In this document: positions 32,063 to 42,534 of the stretch, piece after piece | Numbering within the stretch: position 1 is the stretch's first letter | How the letters are laid out: each line of letters starts with the position of its first letter | Source: JBBSAT01 sp046351235 | GTDB taxonomy: Bacteria > Myxococcota_A > Polyangia > Polyangiales > Sandaracinaceae | Length of the DNA stretch: 64,000 nt | Assembly: GCA_046351235.1 (NCBI GenBank) | Contig: JAXLYV010000004.1 | Span: forward strand, 620,001-684,000 | Direction: 5' to 3' | The notes under the pieces: model-generated | What the model was told of the DNA's origin: nothing | The model's input: only the letters and a program-made list of their open reading frames with translations | Database searches by the model: none | Position numbers and translations under genes: made by a program

Positions 32063-32892
32063 GCGAGCCGGATCTCGATGCGCTCGCCGCGCGAGCGAAA
32101 GAGGGCGACCGCGTCGCGCTCGAGGCGCTCGTCACCGGCGTCCAGAGCTCCGTCTTCCGGCTCGCCGTGCGCTTCCTGCACGATCGCGAGCACGCCCGCG
32201 ACGCGACGCAGGAGATCCTCGTCCTCGTCCTCACCAAGCTCTCCACGTTCCGCGGCGAGAGCACGGTCGAGACGTGGGTCTACCGCATCGCCGTGCGCCA
32301 CCTGATGCGCGCTCGCTCGCGGATCCGCGCGCTGAGCTTCGCGACGCTCGTGGAGGAAGACCTCGGGCAGCCGCCGAGCGAGATCGCGCCCGAGATCACC
32401 GCGGGCGCCGAGGAGCGCCTCCTGGAAGAAGAGGTGTTCCTCGGGTGCACGCAGGCGATGCTGCAGGCGCTCGATCGCCCCGCGCGGATCGCGTTCGTGC
32501 TCGGCGCCCTCTGCGAGCTCGACGCCGCGAGCGCGGCACGCGCCCTGGGCATCAGCGAGCCGGCGTTTCGCAAGCGCCTCTCTCGCGCGCGGGCGACGCT
32601 CGATGCGTTCCTCGGCGCGCACTGCGGCGTGGCCGATGCGCGCAACCCGTGCCGCTGCCTCCACCAGGTGCCGCACAACGTCCGCAGGGGCCGGCTCGAC
32701 CCGAAGGCGCTGCGCTACGTGCCCGCGCGGCCCGTGCGCACCTCGCTCGAGACGCTGCGCGCGTACGGCGAGATCGATCGCGTGAAGCGCACGCTCGCGA
32801 TCTACCAGGCGCAGCCGGCGATCGAGCCGCCCGAAGAGCTCACGCAGCGGATCCGCGCGCTCGTGGCGTCGACCCGGCTATTCGACGCCTGA
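32059..32892 (+). CDS. ECF-like sigma factor with Cys-containing C-terminal extension
   Basis: A 277-residue RNA polymerase sigma factor. Region 2 is VQSSVFRLAVRFLHDREHARDATQEILVLVLTKL in pieces (FLHDREHARDATQEI), with RGESTVETWVYRIAVRHL behind it. Region 4 is RIAFVLGALCELDAASAARALGIS followed by EPAFRKRLSRARATL. After region 4 comes an extra tail of some 80 residues with a tight Cys cluster, HCGVADARNPCRCLHQVP, and a helical end. It may be a zinc-binding built-in regulator; no separate anti-sigma gene is adjacent. The start is a GTG that overlaps the dhaA stop, so the dehalogenase and the sigma factor are one operon. The last 15 bases overlap the convergent YcxB-like gene. Confidence 0.85.
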   Translation: MSEPDLDALAARAKEGDRVALEALVTGVQSSVFRLAVRFLHDREHARDATQEILVLVLTKLSTFRGESTVETWVYRIAVRHLMRARSRIRALSFATLVEEDLGQPPSEIAPEITAGAEERLLEEEVFLGCTQAMLQALDRPARIAFVLGALCELDAASAARALGISEPAFRKRLSRARATLDAFLGAHCGVADARNPCRCLHQVPHNVRRGRLDPKALRYVPARPVRTSLETLRAYGEIDRVKRTLAIYQAQPAIEPPEELTQRIRALVASTRLFDA

Positions 32893-33375
32893 GGCGGGGG
32901 CCGGGCGATTCGCGCGGAAGACGGCCTCCACCCCGGAGCGGTCGCTCATCGCGCGGAACGGCACGATCGCGCGCGGGCCGCGCCGCAGCTCGTACCAGAG
33001 ATAGTCGGACCCGAGCCCCCACGCCGTCACGTCCGCCCACGGGAACAGCTTGCTCCCCTTCGGTGTGCGCACCTCGATCCCACGCGCGTCGATCCCCAGC
33101 CTCACCGCGGGCGGCGGCCTGCGCCCCATCCGAAGCGAGAGCGCGAACGCGAGCGGCCGCAGGAGGAGAAAGCCTCCCCACGCGAGCGCGATCCACCCCA
33201 TCGTGCTCGGCTGCCGCACGAGCATCGACACCGCCATCACGACGATGCCGACGCCCACCAGCGTGCGCACCGGCACCCGCCCCTGCCTCCGGTAGTGCTC
33301 GACGAGCCAGCTCCGCGCCATCTCCTCGGAGGTCGGCGTGAAGGAGAACTCGAAGCGAGCGCGGTCGCCAGCCAT
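32878..33375 (-). CDS. YcxB-like membrane protein
   Basis: A 165-residue membrane protein. Two adjacent hydrophobic helices (LVGVGIVVMAVSMLV and GWIALAWGGFLLLRPLAFAL) are followed by a soluble beta domain of the YcxB/PH-like kind: LGIDARGIEVRTPKGSKLFPWADVTAWG in short form (GIEVRTPKGSKLFPW), then a YLWYELRRGPRAIVPFRAM ending. This layout, two helices then a small beta barrel with a Trp in the third strand, is typical of the family, whose role is unknown. ATG 33375 (MAGDRARFEF) is used. A TGCTAT box lies eight bases before it. It is divergent from the third kinase; 58 bases separate the starts. Confidence 0.72.
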   Translation of the reverse strand: MAGDRARFEFSFTPTSEEMARSWLVEHYRRQGRVPVRTLVGVGIVVMAVSMLVRQPSTMGWIALAWGGFLLLRPLAFALSLRMGRRPPPAVRLGIDARGIEVRTPKGSKLFPWADVTAWGLGSDYLWYELRRGPRAIVPFRAMSDRSGVEAVFRANRPAPASGVE

Positions 33376-33421
33376 GCCGGGCGATAGCACGTCGGTGCTT
33401 CGCTGCGGCGCCGCGGGTTGC

Positions 33422-33427
33422 TATCCT
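33422..33427 (+). promoter_or_regulatory. -10-like TATCCT box for the third kinase
   Basis: TATCCT six bases before the GTG at 33434. No Shine-Dalgarno fits between them, so the box also supports that GTG over upstream codons. Confidence 0.45.
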
Positions 33428-33433
33428 GCGCCC

Positions 33434-35242
<1,809 letters not shown>

Positions 35243-35343
35243 GCGAGGTCCCGGCATCGCGAGGTGTCACGGTCGTAGGGCCGGTCCGTCCCGGCCGGCC
35301 CGGGGTCGGGTCACGGTTCGCGTCGCCGCGCTCGTTCGTGTGT

Positions 35344-35349
35344 TAGCGT
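35344..35349 (+). promoter_or_regulatory. -10-like TAGCGT box for the sigma-54 activator
   Basis: TAGCGT seven bases before the ATG at 35357; the spacer CGCCCCG lacks a ribosome site. Confidence 0.35.
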
Positions 35350-35356
35350 CGCCCCG

Positions 35357-36730
35357 ATGCCTGCGACGACCGCGCCGACCCCGCCGCGTGACGCCGCTCC
35401 GCCGAGCGTCCACCGCATCGTCGTCGCGCACTCTCCTTCTTCGGCCCAGGATCTGGCGCGCTTCGTCACCAAGACGATGATCGTCGGGCGCGGCCCAGGA
35501 GACAGCGGCCTCACGATCGACGATCCGGAGCTCTCTCGCGCGCACGCGGCGTTCGAGGTCGACGAGAGCGGCCGGCTCGTCGTCCGCGATCTCGAGAGTC
35601 GTAACGGCACCTGGGTCGGGGGCCGACGGCTCGTGCCCAAACAGGCGCATCCGCTCGCCTCGGGCGACGTGATCCGCCTCGGCGCGACGCTGATCGTCGC
35701 CGAGCACCTGCGCTACGACCAGCTCGACGTGCTCCGCGCTCCACCGCGAACGGATGGGCTCGTCGGCCAATCCGTCGCGTTCCTCGGTGCGCTCGCCCAC
35801 GCGCGCGCCGTCGCCGTCGCGCCGCTTCCCGTGCTGATCCACGGCGAGACCGGTGTGGGCAAGGAAGTGTTCGCGCGCGAGGTCCATCGCGCCAGCGGCC
35901 GCACGGGCCCGCTCGTCCCGGTCAACTGCGCGGCCCTCCCCGACGCGCTCGTCGAGAGCGAGCTCTTCGGCCACGAGCGGGGCGCATACACGGGTGCCGA
36001 GCGCCGCAGCGACGGGCTCTTCGGCGAGGCCGAGGGCGGCACGATCTTCCTCGACGAGATCGGCGAGATGCCCACCGTGCTGCAGGCCAAGCTTCTGCGC
36101 GTGCTCGCCACGGGCGAAGTGCGCGCGGTCGGCTCGACGAAGGCGCGCCGGGTCGACGTACGCGTCGTGGCCGCGACGAACGTGGACGTGGAGCGAGCGA
36201 TCGGGGAAGGCGCGTTCCGCGGAGATCTCTTCGCGCGCTTGTCGGGGGCCGTGGTCGAGGTGCCGCCGTTGCGCGCTCGCCGCGACGACGTCTTGCGGCT
36301 CGCACGCGCGGTGCTCGCGCGGGTCACGCCGGCACGCCGCAACGCAGCCTCCCACGACGTCTTCTCGCCCGATGCGGCGGAGGCGCTCTTGCTGGCGCGC
36401 TGGACGTTCAACGTCCGCGAGCTCGAACAGCGGATGCTCTTGTTGGCGAGCCTCGTTCCCTCCGGTCGAATCGAGCTGGGACAGTTGCCCGCGGCCCTCC
36501 GCGTGGCGCTCGACGAGCGGGTCGGCGCGCGCACCGCGATCTCCGCCGAAGAGCTCGCGCTGCTCGAGATTCCCTCCGACCGCGCACCGAGCCGCGAAGA
36601 GCTGGTCCGCGTGCTCGGAAAGTACGCCGGCAACGTGAGCCAGACCGCTGCGTTCTTCGGCAAGGACCGACGTCAGATCTATCGATGGGCGGAGCGCTTC
36701 GGGATTCAGCTCGACGAAGCGCGCGAATGA
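35357..36730 (+). CDS. FHA-domain sigma-54-dependent transcription activator
   Basis: A 457-residue enhancer-binding protein. An FHA domain covers about residues 20-100 (IVGRGPGDS, SRAHAAFEV, SRNGTWVGG), which reads phospho-threonine. The AAA+ domain has Walker A GETGVGKE near 162, the sigma-54 contact loop as GAYTGA near 208 (the usual form is GAFTGA), Walker B GGTIFLDEIGEMP, and the second region of homology RVDVRVVAATNVD. The C-terminal Fis-type helix-turn-helix is GNVSQTAAFFGKDRRQIYRWAERFGI. It activates -24/-12 promoters by ATP hydrolysis. FHA instead of a receiver domain ties it to Ser/Thr kinases; the kinase gene lies 114 bp upstream on the same strand. Confidence 0.95.
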   Translation: MPATTAPTPPRDAAPPSVHRIVVAHSPSSAQDLARFVTKTMIVGRGPGDSGLTIDDPELSRAHAAFEVDESGRLVVRDLESRNGTWVGGRRLVPKQAHPLASGDVIRLGATLIVAEHLRYDQLDVLRAPPRTDGLVGQSVAFLGALAHARAVAVAPLPVLIHGETGVGKEVFAREVHRASGRTGPLVPVNCAALPDALVESELFGHERGAYTGAERRSDGLFGEAEGGTIFLDEIGEMPTVLQAKLLRVLATGEVRAVGSTKARRVDVRVVAATNVDVERAIGEGAFRGDLFARLSGAVVEVPPLRARRDDVLRLARAVLARVTPARRNAASHDVFSPDAAEALLLARWTFNVRELEQRMLLLASLVPSGRIELGQLPAALRVALDERVGARTAISAEELALLEIPSDRAPSREELVRVLGKYAGNVSQTAAFFGKDRRQIYRWAERFGIQLDEARE

Positions 36731-36884
36731 GGGGTGGAGGTCGGCGTCGAGGAAGAGGCGCCCGCCCGTGGGGGAGTGAATCCCAGGCAAGAGTGCTCGC
36801 TCGTCCCGGAGGGCCCGGATGCCATTGCGACGAGCGCGCGGCATGACGCATGCTTCGGTGCGTCGAGCGAGGGGGAGTGTCTCG

Positions 36885-37871
36885 ATGAGTCGATTCGGAA
36901 TCTGGGCGACGCTGGTGTCGAGTGTCTGGCTGCTCGCGTCGTCGCCGTTGCACGCCCGCGCCCAAGAGCCCACTTCCGATGCGGTCACCGAGGCGCGCAC
37001 GCGCCAGGCCGCAGGCGAGGCTGCGTTCGGCGCGGGAAACTACGAGTCGGCGCTGGTCGAGTTCGAGCGTGTCTACGAGCTCCTCGAAGGACGACCGATG
37101 CGGTACTACGTCCTCTACAACATCGGGCAATGCGCCGAGCGCATGTTCCGATACGACCGCGCAATCGCGTACTACGAGCGCTATCTCGAGGAAGGAGGCC
37201 CCGAGGCCGAGGACCGCGCGACCGTCGAAGCGACGATTCGGGCGCTGGAGACGATGCTCGGAACGATCTCGCTCACCGCCAACGTCGCGAGCGGCGAGGT
37301 CTGGATCGATCAACAAGACATCGGCCCCTTCGATGCGACCCACCACGAGTTCCGGGTCCCGTCGGGACGACACACGATCGAGCTGCGGGCGGACGGGTAC
37401 GTGCCTGCGCAGGCCGACGTGCAGGTGCTCGCACGCGCGAGCGCGACGGCGAGCCTGGAGCTGCACGAGCTCAGCGACTACGAGGGGATCGAGCCGTGGC
37501 CGTTCTGGACGTCGTCCGGGATCGCCGTCGCCGCCGCCGTCGTGGGCGCCGTGTTCGGGGGCATCGCGCTCCAACAGAACGCCGACGCGGTCGCGCGCTG
37601 CGGCGGGGACCCCATGTGCCGGACGACCGCGGGATGGATGGAGAACACCGAGGCGCTCGCCCAGTCCATCCGCACGAACGCGCTCGTCGCGGACGTGCTC
37701 TACGGAACCGCTGGCCTGTTCGCGGTCACGTCGGTGGTGCTCGCGTTTCTCACGGATTGGGACGGCCCGAGCGCTCGGGCGCCGCACGCCGACGGGGCGA
37801 GCGCGCACCTGCACCTGGCGCCCAGCGTCGGCCCCTCCGTCGTCGGGCTCACGCTCTCGGGAGAGCTCTGA
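36885..37871 (+). CDS. Exported TPR/PEGA membrane protein
   Basis: A 328-residue envelope protein. A signal peptide (ATLVSSVWLLASSPLHARAQ) is followed by tetratricopeptide-like helices at about 30-110 (GEAAFGAGNYESALVEFERVYEL and YYVLYNIGQCAERMFRYDRAIAYYERYLEEGG, in short form). A PEGA-like beta domain at about 125-185 comes next (GEVWIDQQDIGPFDAT, RHTIELRADGYVPAQ). Two membrane helices near the end are GIAVAAAVVGAVFGGIAL and YGTAGLFAVTSVVLAFL. It is the usual architecture of myxobacterial TPR-PEGA proteins found beside Ser/Thr kinases. ATG 36885 follows GAGGGGGAG by eight bases. The TGA shares its A with the next ATG (TGATG). Confidence 0.85.
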   Translation: MSRFGIWATLVSSVWLLASSPLHARAQEPTSDAVTEARTRQAAGEAAFGAGNYESALVEFERVYELLEGRPMRYYVLYNIGQCAERMFRYDRAIAYYERYLEEGGPEAEDRATVEATIRALETMLGTISLTANVASGEVWIDQQDIGPFDATHHEFRVPSGRHTIELRADGYVPAQADVQVLARASATASLELHELSDYEGIEPWPFWTSSGIAVAAAVVGAVFGGIALQQNADAVARCGGDPMCRTTAGWMENTEALAQSIRTNALVADVLYGTAGLFAVTSVVLAFLTDWDGPSARAPHADGASAHLHLAPSVGPSVVGLTLSGEL

Positions 37872-40306
37872 TGTCGCTGCGCCCTCCCGTGCTCTCGACG
37901 CTGCTCGCGCTCGGACTGGCGTCGAGCGCCGGTTGCTCGGCGCTCGGCCTCGACCACATCCCGATTCCTTCGTGCGCGTCGTCGGACGACTGTGCGTCGT
38001 TGAATCGCGACGCGAACCTCGCGGAGTCCGAGTGCGAGCGCTACTTCTGCCGCGCCTCGCGCTGCGTGCTCGGTCCGGAGGACTACGACGGCGACACGTT
38101 CGCGAAGTGCGGCGACGGTGCGATCGACTGCGACGACCGCCACGCGACCGCGTTCCCGGGAGCGTCCGAGACGGCGTGCAACGGCGTCGACGACGACTGC
38201 AACGGCGTCGTGGACGACGGTGCCTTCGCCACCGGCCCCTCCGTGGTGGTCCCGACGCTCGGCACGGCCGACCATGTCTCGTTCGCGCAGGGCGCCGAAG
38301 GAGTGTCCGCAGTCGCCTGGGCGACGACCGACACCGCGAGCGCTGCGCTGCTCGGCACCGGAGCGGGCGGGGCGGCCTCGGAGCTGAGCTACGAGACCAA
38401 CGTCGCCGAAGGCATCACGCGTCCGACCACGCTGACGACCGCGCCGGGCTGCATGCAGCGCGGCTCCGCGGGCGTGGCGTGCCCCACCAGCGGTGCCACG
38501 TGCAACGGCCCCGGGATGACGTCGACGATGCATCGGCTGCCCTGGCTCGACGATCTCCCGGGAGACGGCCACTTCTGCAGCGCCGGCACCTGCGACGCCT
38601 GCACGGCCGACACCGACTGCATGCCCAACACGTTGCCACGCACCTGCAACGTGACCGCGGGCGCGCGCGCGTGCGGCCCGGCAGGAACCGCGATGAGCTC
38701 GCCCGCGAACTGCTGCGCAGGGCAGGTCCTCGAGACCGGCACGACGCCCGCCACGGGGAGCGATCCGGCCGCGTGCTGTCCCTCGATGTCGAGGGTGTGC
38801 GCCGCCGGCGTCTGCCGCGATGCGTGCCGCACCGACGCGGACTGCCCGCTCGTTCACTTCACGCAGAGCCTCTTCCAGCCCGTCTTCGGCGTGTGCGTCG
38901 CCGGCGTCTGCCTGCCGCCGACGCGCCCCGACGTCCAAGGCCCGGACGGTCGTGCATGCAACTTCGACGATGTCGCCCTCGACCGGTCGATCGACGCCAC
39001 GGCATGGCTCGTCGCCTCGATCAGCACGCGGGGCTGCGCGAGCGGTCTCTTGCGTCTGGGTGTGTCCACCACCGACCAACCGATGGACGTGCTGGCGCTC
39101 GGCCCGGAGTCGCGATCGGACGTCTTCACGGGCGTCGACGTGGACGCGACGTTGGGCGGAACGGCCTGTACCGGCGCGAGCCGCGCCGATGCGACGCGGG
39201 GCGCGACGCAGCCCAGCGTCGCTGCGCTCAGGACGGGCGACACGACGAACGGCACGGCGCTCGTCACGTTCTTGGCCCGCCCCGCCATGGGGCTTCCGGC
39301 GTGCGCGGCGGGATCGACCGCCTACGACGTCGAGGCGCTGGGAGCCTGGTTCGCGGGGCCCACGATGACGGACGCGGCGTTCGTCCACGCGAGCGACGAC
39401 GGCGTGCCGCGCGTGCTCGGGCAGACGGTCGGCGTGGGTCGGCCCGCGGTGGCGGCGATCGACGGCCACGGCTGGATCGTCGGCTTCGGCTCCCCGGGGA
39501 CGGCGTCGTCCGTCCAGCTCCGCTTCGTGGGCGCGCTCGACCCGCTGCCCGAGCTCACCCCGGCGTGCGCGTCCGGCAGCTGTGCCGATGGTGGCGAGTG
39601 CATCAACGGAAGGTGCCTGCTCCCGTGCTCGACCCAGGCGGAGTGCGGGACCGATGCGCTCGAGTGCTGCCTCTCCTCGGCATGCCCCGCAGCCGAGATG
39701 AATCACTGCCGGCCCTCCGCGCGCGGCCACGTCGCCCGGCTCTCGTCACCGCTCTCGCCGCGGGGCCCAGGCGGGACGATCGCGAGCGGCGCTGCGGCGG
39801 ACCACGTGCGCATCGCGGTGGGCCGCGTGCAGGGCGCGACCGTCGCGATGGGCGTGGTGTGGCAGGAGGGTTGCGATGCGACCGCCCGCGTCCACTTCGC
39901 GCGCGCGACCTTGGACGCGACGACGGGGGCCATCACCAGCGGGACGTCTCTCGAGATCGGCCGAGGCTCGATGCCCGTAGTCGGCTACCTCGACGAGGGC
40001 GTTCTGGTGCCGGGCCGCCCGGGCCCCGGAGGATTCGTCCCCGACGCGACGACCGCTGGCGGCTACGTCGTGACGTGGTCGTCGGACGGGCAGCTTCTCG
40101 CGGTGCGCGTCGACGAGACCGGAACGCGGGTCGTCGACGCCACTCCCCAGCGGCTCGACGATGCTGCACGCGCGGTCGGCCCGCGCGAAGCCACGGTCTT
40201 CGCCTCGGCCGCGGCGGGGACGCGCCTCGAGTACGCCTACGCCGAAGCGGGCGCGAGCCCAGCGGTGCTCGGTGGCGGGCTGTCGTGTCGGGCGATGATG
40301 CCGTGA
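37871..40306 (+). CDS. Large Cys-rich lipoprotein with MopE-type metal-binding motif
   Basis: An 811-residue lipoprotein, the last gene of the kinase/activator/TPR cluster and translationally coupled to the TPR gene. Signal and lipobox LGLASSAGC begin it. Near residues 70-120 lies the motif DYDGDTFAKCGDGAIDCDDRHATAFPG then CNGVDDDCNGVVDDG, the DCDD/CNGxDDDC pattern named after the copper-binding MopE protein. The central part has Cys-rich blocks such as FCSAGTCDACTADTDCMP and AACCPSMSRVCAAGVCRDAC. The rest is a beta-rich repeat region typical of a propeller, interrupted by CASGSCADGGECINGRCLLPC. Metal binding is inferred from the motif alone. The chain is much longer than its two paralogues downstream. 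Confidence 0.82.
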   Translation: MSLRPPVLSTLLALGLASSAGCSALGLDHIPIPSCASSDDCASLNRDANLAESECERYFCRASRCVLGPEDYDGDTFAKCGDGAIDCDDRHATAFPGASETACNGVDDDCNGVVDDGAFATGPSVVVPTLGTADHVSFAQGAEGVSAVAWATTDTASAALLGTGAGGAASELSYETNVAEGITRPTTLTTAPGCMQRGSAGVACPTSGATCNGPGMTSTMHRLPWLDDLPGDGHFCSAGTCDACTADTDCMPNTLPRTCNVTAGARACGPAGTAMSSPANCCAGQVLETGTTPATGSDPAACCPSMSRVCAAGVCRDACRTDADCPLVHFTQSLFQPVFGVCVAGVCLPPTRPDVQGPDGRACNFDDVALDRSIDATAWLVASISTRGCASGLLRLGVSTTDQPMDVLALGPESRSDVFTGVDVDATLGGTACTGASRADATRGATQPSVAALRTGDTTNGTALVTFLARPAMGLPACAAGSTAYDVEALGAWFAGPTMTDAAFVHASDDGVPRVLGQTVGVGRPAVAAIDGHGWIVGFGSPGTASSVQLRFVGALDPLPELTPACASGSCADGGECINGRCLLPCSTQAECGTDALECCLSSACPAAEMNHCRPSARGHVARLSSPLSPRGPGGTIASGAAADHVRIAVGRVQGATVAMGVVWQEGCDATARVHFARATLDATTGAITSGTSLEIGRGSMPVVGYLDEGVLVPGRPGPGGFVPDATTAGGYVVTWSSDGQLLAVRVDETGTRVVDATPQRLDDAARAVGPREATVFASAAAGTRLEYAYAEAGASPAVLGGGLSCRAMMP

Positions 40307-40492
40307 GAAGTGCGACTCGCGCGAGAAGAACGTGGGACCGCGCGCCGGCAGACCGGGACGTCGGTTCGACCCGTCGGGACACTGCTGCACCCGACCGAGC
40401 AGGCTTGATTCGACGACGTGCGGCGCGGATCATGCTCGCGTTGCACCCACATAGCGTTCGGGCCTCGAGCGCGTCGCACCCGGGGAGGGCTC

Positions 40493-42379
40493 ATGCGTGT
40501 GAGCGAGATTCAGATCGGCTGGTTGGTCCTGGCAGGCCTCATGTGGGCGGGCTGCGCGTCGACCCCCGCTCCGGTCACCCCGTGTGAGGCGGGTACGGAC
40601 TGCACTTCCATGGCCGACGGCGGCGGGGCGAGCGACGCCGCGGGGACGTGCGCGGATGCCGCCGCGTGTGACGACCACTTGTTTTGCAACGGCGCCGAGA
40701 CCTGCGCCGCCGGTCGGTGCGCGGCAGGCACACCTCCGTGCTCCGCCTCCAGTTGCGACGAGTCGACCGACCGCTGCCGGGCGACCGTGGTCGACTTCGA
40801 CAACGATGGGGATCCTGCGACCACCGACTGCGACGACGAGGACCGGACCCGCTTCACCGGCAACATCCAAGAGACCAACCGGTGCGACAACATCGACAAC
40901 GACTGCGACCCATCCACCCTCGGGCCCGACAGCGACGGCGATGGTTTCTCCGCAGTCGGATGCTGCAACCCCCAGCCTGACGGCTCCATGGACTGCGGTA
41001 CCGACTGCAACGACTCGCAGGCGACCGTGAGCCCCGCAGCCAACGAGATCCCTTGCAACGGCGCCGACGACAACTGCAACGGAACCACCGACGAAGGCAT
41101 TCTGCCGACGTTCTACCTCGACGCCGACGGCGACCACTACGGCTCGGCCGCGTCGGACGCGACGACGATGATGGCGTGTACCCGACCCATCGGCTACTCG
41201 GACAACAACCGCGACTGCAACGACTCGAACGAGCTCGTGAACCCGGAACGGATCGACCTGTGTGGCAACTCGATTGATGAGGACTGCACGGGCATGGCCG
41301 ACGAGGGCTGCCGCTGCATGCCCTCCTACGGCTCACGGTCGTGTTGCGGAGGCAGAGGAACCCAGATGTGCGTGATGAACGGCACGGGCTGGGACTGGGA
41401 TACGTGCACGGCCTCGATCGACGTTGAAGACTGCGACGGTGTCGATGATGATTGCGATACGCGCGTCGACGAGATGGCCGCGTGCACCCATACCGGCGAG
41501 ACGTGTAGAAGTGGTCGCTGTCAGTGTCCGACCGGTCAGGCCGTGTGTGGAACGGCGTGCGTCAACGTTCGCACAGGCGCCTGCGACGGCTCCGACGCCG
41601 ACGCATGTCAAGAAGGGAGCTGGGCGTGCAATCCCACGGCCTCCGCATACACCTGTAGCGACACCACCGGCGACTCGGGCACCAATGCACGTCAGTGCGG
41701 AGCGAGCAACGACGTGGATTGCGACGGGAACTTCTACGAGAACCTAAACGCACCTGGCGACTGCAATCCGACTTCCGGCAATCCGAACGAGGTATGCTAT
41801 CTGTGCGGCGGTGGATTCCTCAGTACGCCGATGAGCCGGGGCACCCACCGTTGCGGCTCCGATTGCCGTTGGCCGTCGACGTGCAACCAGGAGTCCACGA
41901 CGTGGAACGATCCGGCGTCGTTCCGGTCTGGCTCTACCGCTCCGTTTTCCACGACCTGCCCCGGCCTCGCATGGGAGGGGACCAATGGCGGATTCGTTCC
42001 CTACCAGGGTGGGAGCACGTGCGGCATGCTGTACGCCCCCGGGGTGTTCCCGAACGGAACGTACGAGATCACCGTCGGGGAACGAGACGACGGGAATCTC
42101 AACACCGCTCTCTTCGACGTTCAGGTCTATCAGTACAGCTCAAGTTTCGGTGCATCCATCCCGACGTCGTTCGGGTTTGCGACGAACGGGTTCTGCCGCT
42201 CCAACCCATTCGCGGGATATCGTGAGTGCGGCAATAATCTGGGAGGCGTCGAGACATACTGGACGTTCCGGTTTGTGGTAACCGGCTGCGGTAGCGTAGC
42301 CGTGGTCGTCGGAGAGCGACCTGACAATGGTTTCATCGGAGGCAACCACGTTCGCATCGTGTCGATCCGCCAGATCTGA
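40493..42379 (+). CDS. Cys-rich lipoprotein with MopE-type motifs and a C-terminal beta domain
   Basis: A 628-residue lipoprotein. Signal ends in the lipobox LMWAGC. A Cys-rich entry block (CDDHLFCNGAETCAAGRCAAG) is followed by repeated MopE-type units: DNDGDPATTDCDDED, CDNIDNDCDP, DCNDSQATVSP, CNGADDNCNGTTDEG, DADGDHYGSA. These Asp/Asn-rich turns also resemble Ca2+ loops. The last 170 residues are a Cys-poor beta domain (GTYEITVGERDDGNLNTALFDVQVY in pieces) that could bind a ligand. The DNA of this C-terminal part is visibly less GC-rich than its surroundings, which may mean a recently acquired domain. ATG 40493 follows GGGGAGGG, a strong ribosome site. Closely related to the gene at 43922. 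Confidence 0.85.
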   Translation: MRVSEIQIGWLVLAGLMWAGCASTPAPVTPCEAGTDCTSMADGGGASDAAGTCADAAACDDHLFCNGAETCAAGRCAAGTPPCSASSCDESTDRCRATVVDFDNDGDPATTDCDDEDRTRFTGNIQETNRCDNIDNDCDPSTLGPDSDGDGFSAVGCCNPQPDGSMDCGTDCNDSQATVSPAANEIPCNGADDNCNGTTDEGILPTFYLDADGDHYGSAASDATTMMACTRPIGYSDNNRDCNDSNELVNPERIDLCGNSIDEDCTGMADEGCRCMPSYGSRSCCGGRGTQMCVMNGTGWDWDTCTASIDVEDCDGVDDDCDTRVDEMAACTHTGETCRSGRCQCPTGQAVCGTACVNVRTGACDGSDADACQEGSWACNPTASAYTCSDTTGDSGTNARQCGASNDVDCDGNFYENLNAPGDCNPTSGNPNEVCYLCGGGFLSTPMSRGTHRCGSDCRWPSTCNQESTTWNDPASFRSGSTAPFSTTCPGLAWEGTNGGFVPYQGGSTCGMLYAPGVFPNGTYEITVGERDDGNLNTALFDVQVYQYSSSFGASIPTSFGFATNGFCRSNPFAGYRECGNNLGGVETYWTFRFVVTGCGSVAVVVGERPDNGFIGGNHVRIVSIRQI

Positions 42380-42400
42380 CGAGCGGATCGCGAGTACCAT

Positions 42401-42439
42401 CGCCGTCCCCAGACGGCGCCGTCGGTCGGGGAGCCGACG
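42401..42439. terminator. Two adjacent hairpins after the 40493 gene
   Basis: CGCCGTC/GACGGCG (42401-42418, loop CCCA) and CGTCGG/CCGACG (42420-42439) are perfect stems starting 22 bases after the stop and lying between convergent genes. No T-run follows, so termination is likely but not certain. Confidence 0.4.
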
Positions 42440-42534
42440 TCCAGTCTGTTTCGTGCTCGTGTGGGGTTCACGGGTTGGCGCTCGACGACTCGGACTGGCC
42501 GTCGGTGTCGACGGCCGGCCCGAGATCGACGAGC

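Noticed and set aside
36922..40587. 1221-residue plus-strand ORF across the TPR and MopE-motif genes
   Set aside because: It is in another frame, Arg/Ser-rich throughout and crosses two real genes with signal peptides.
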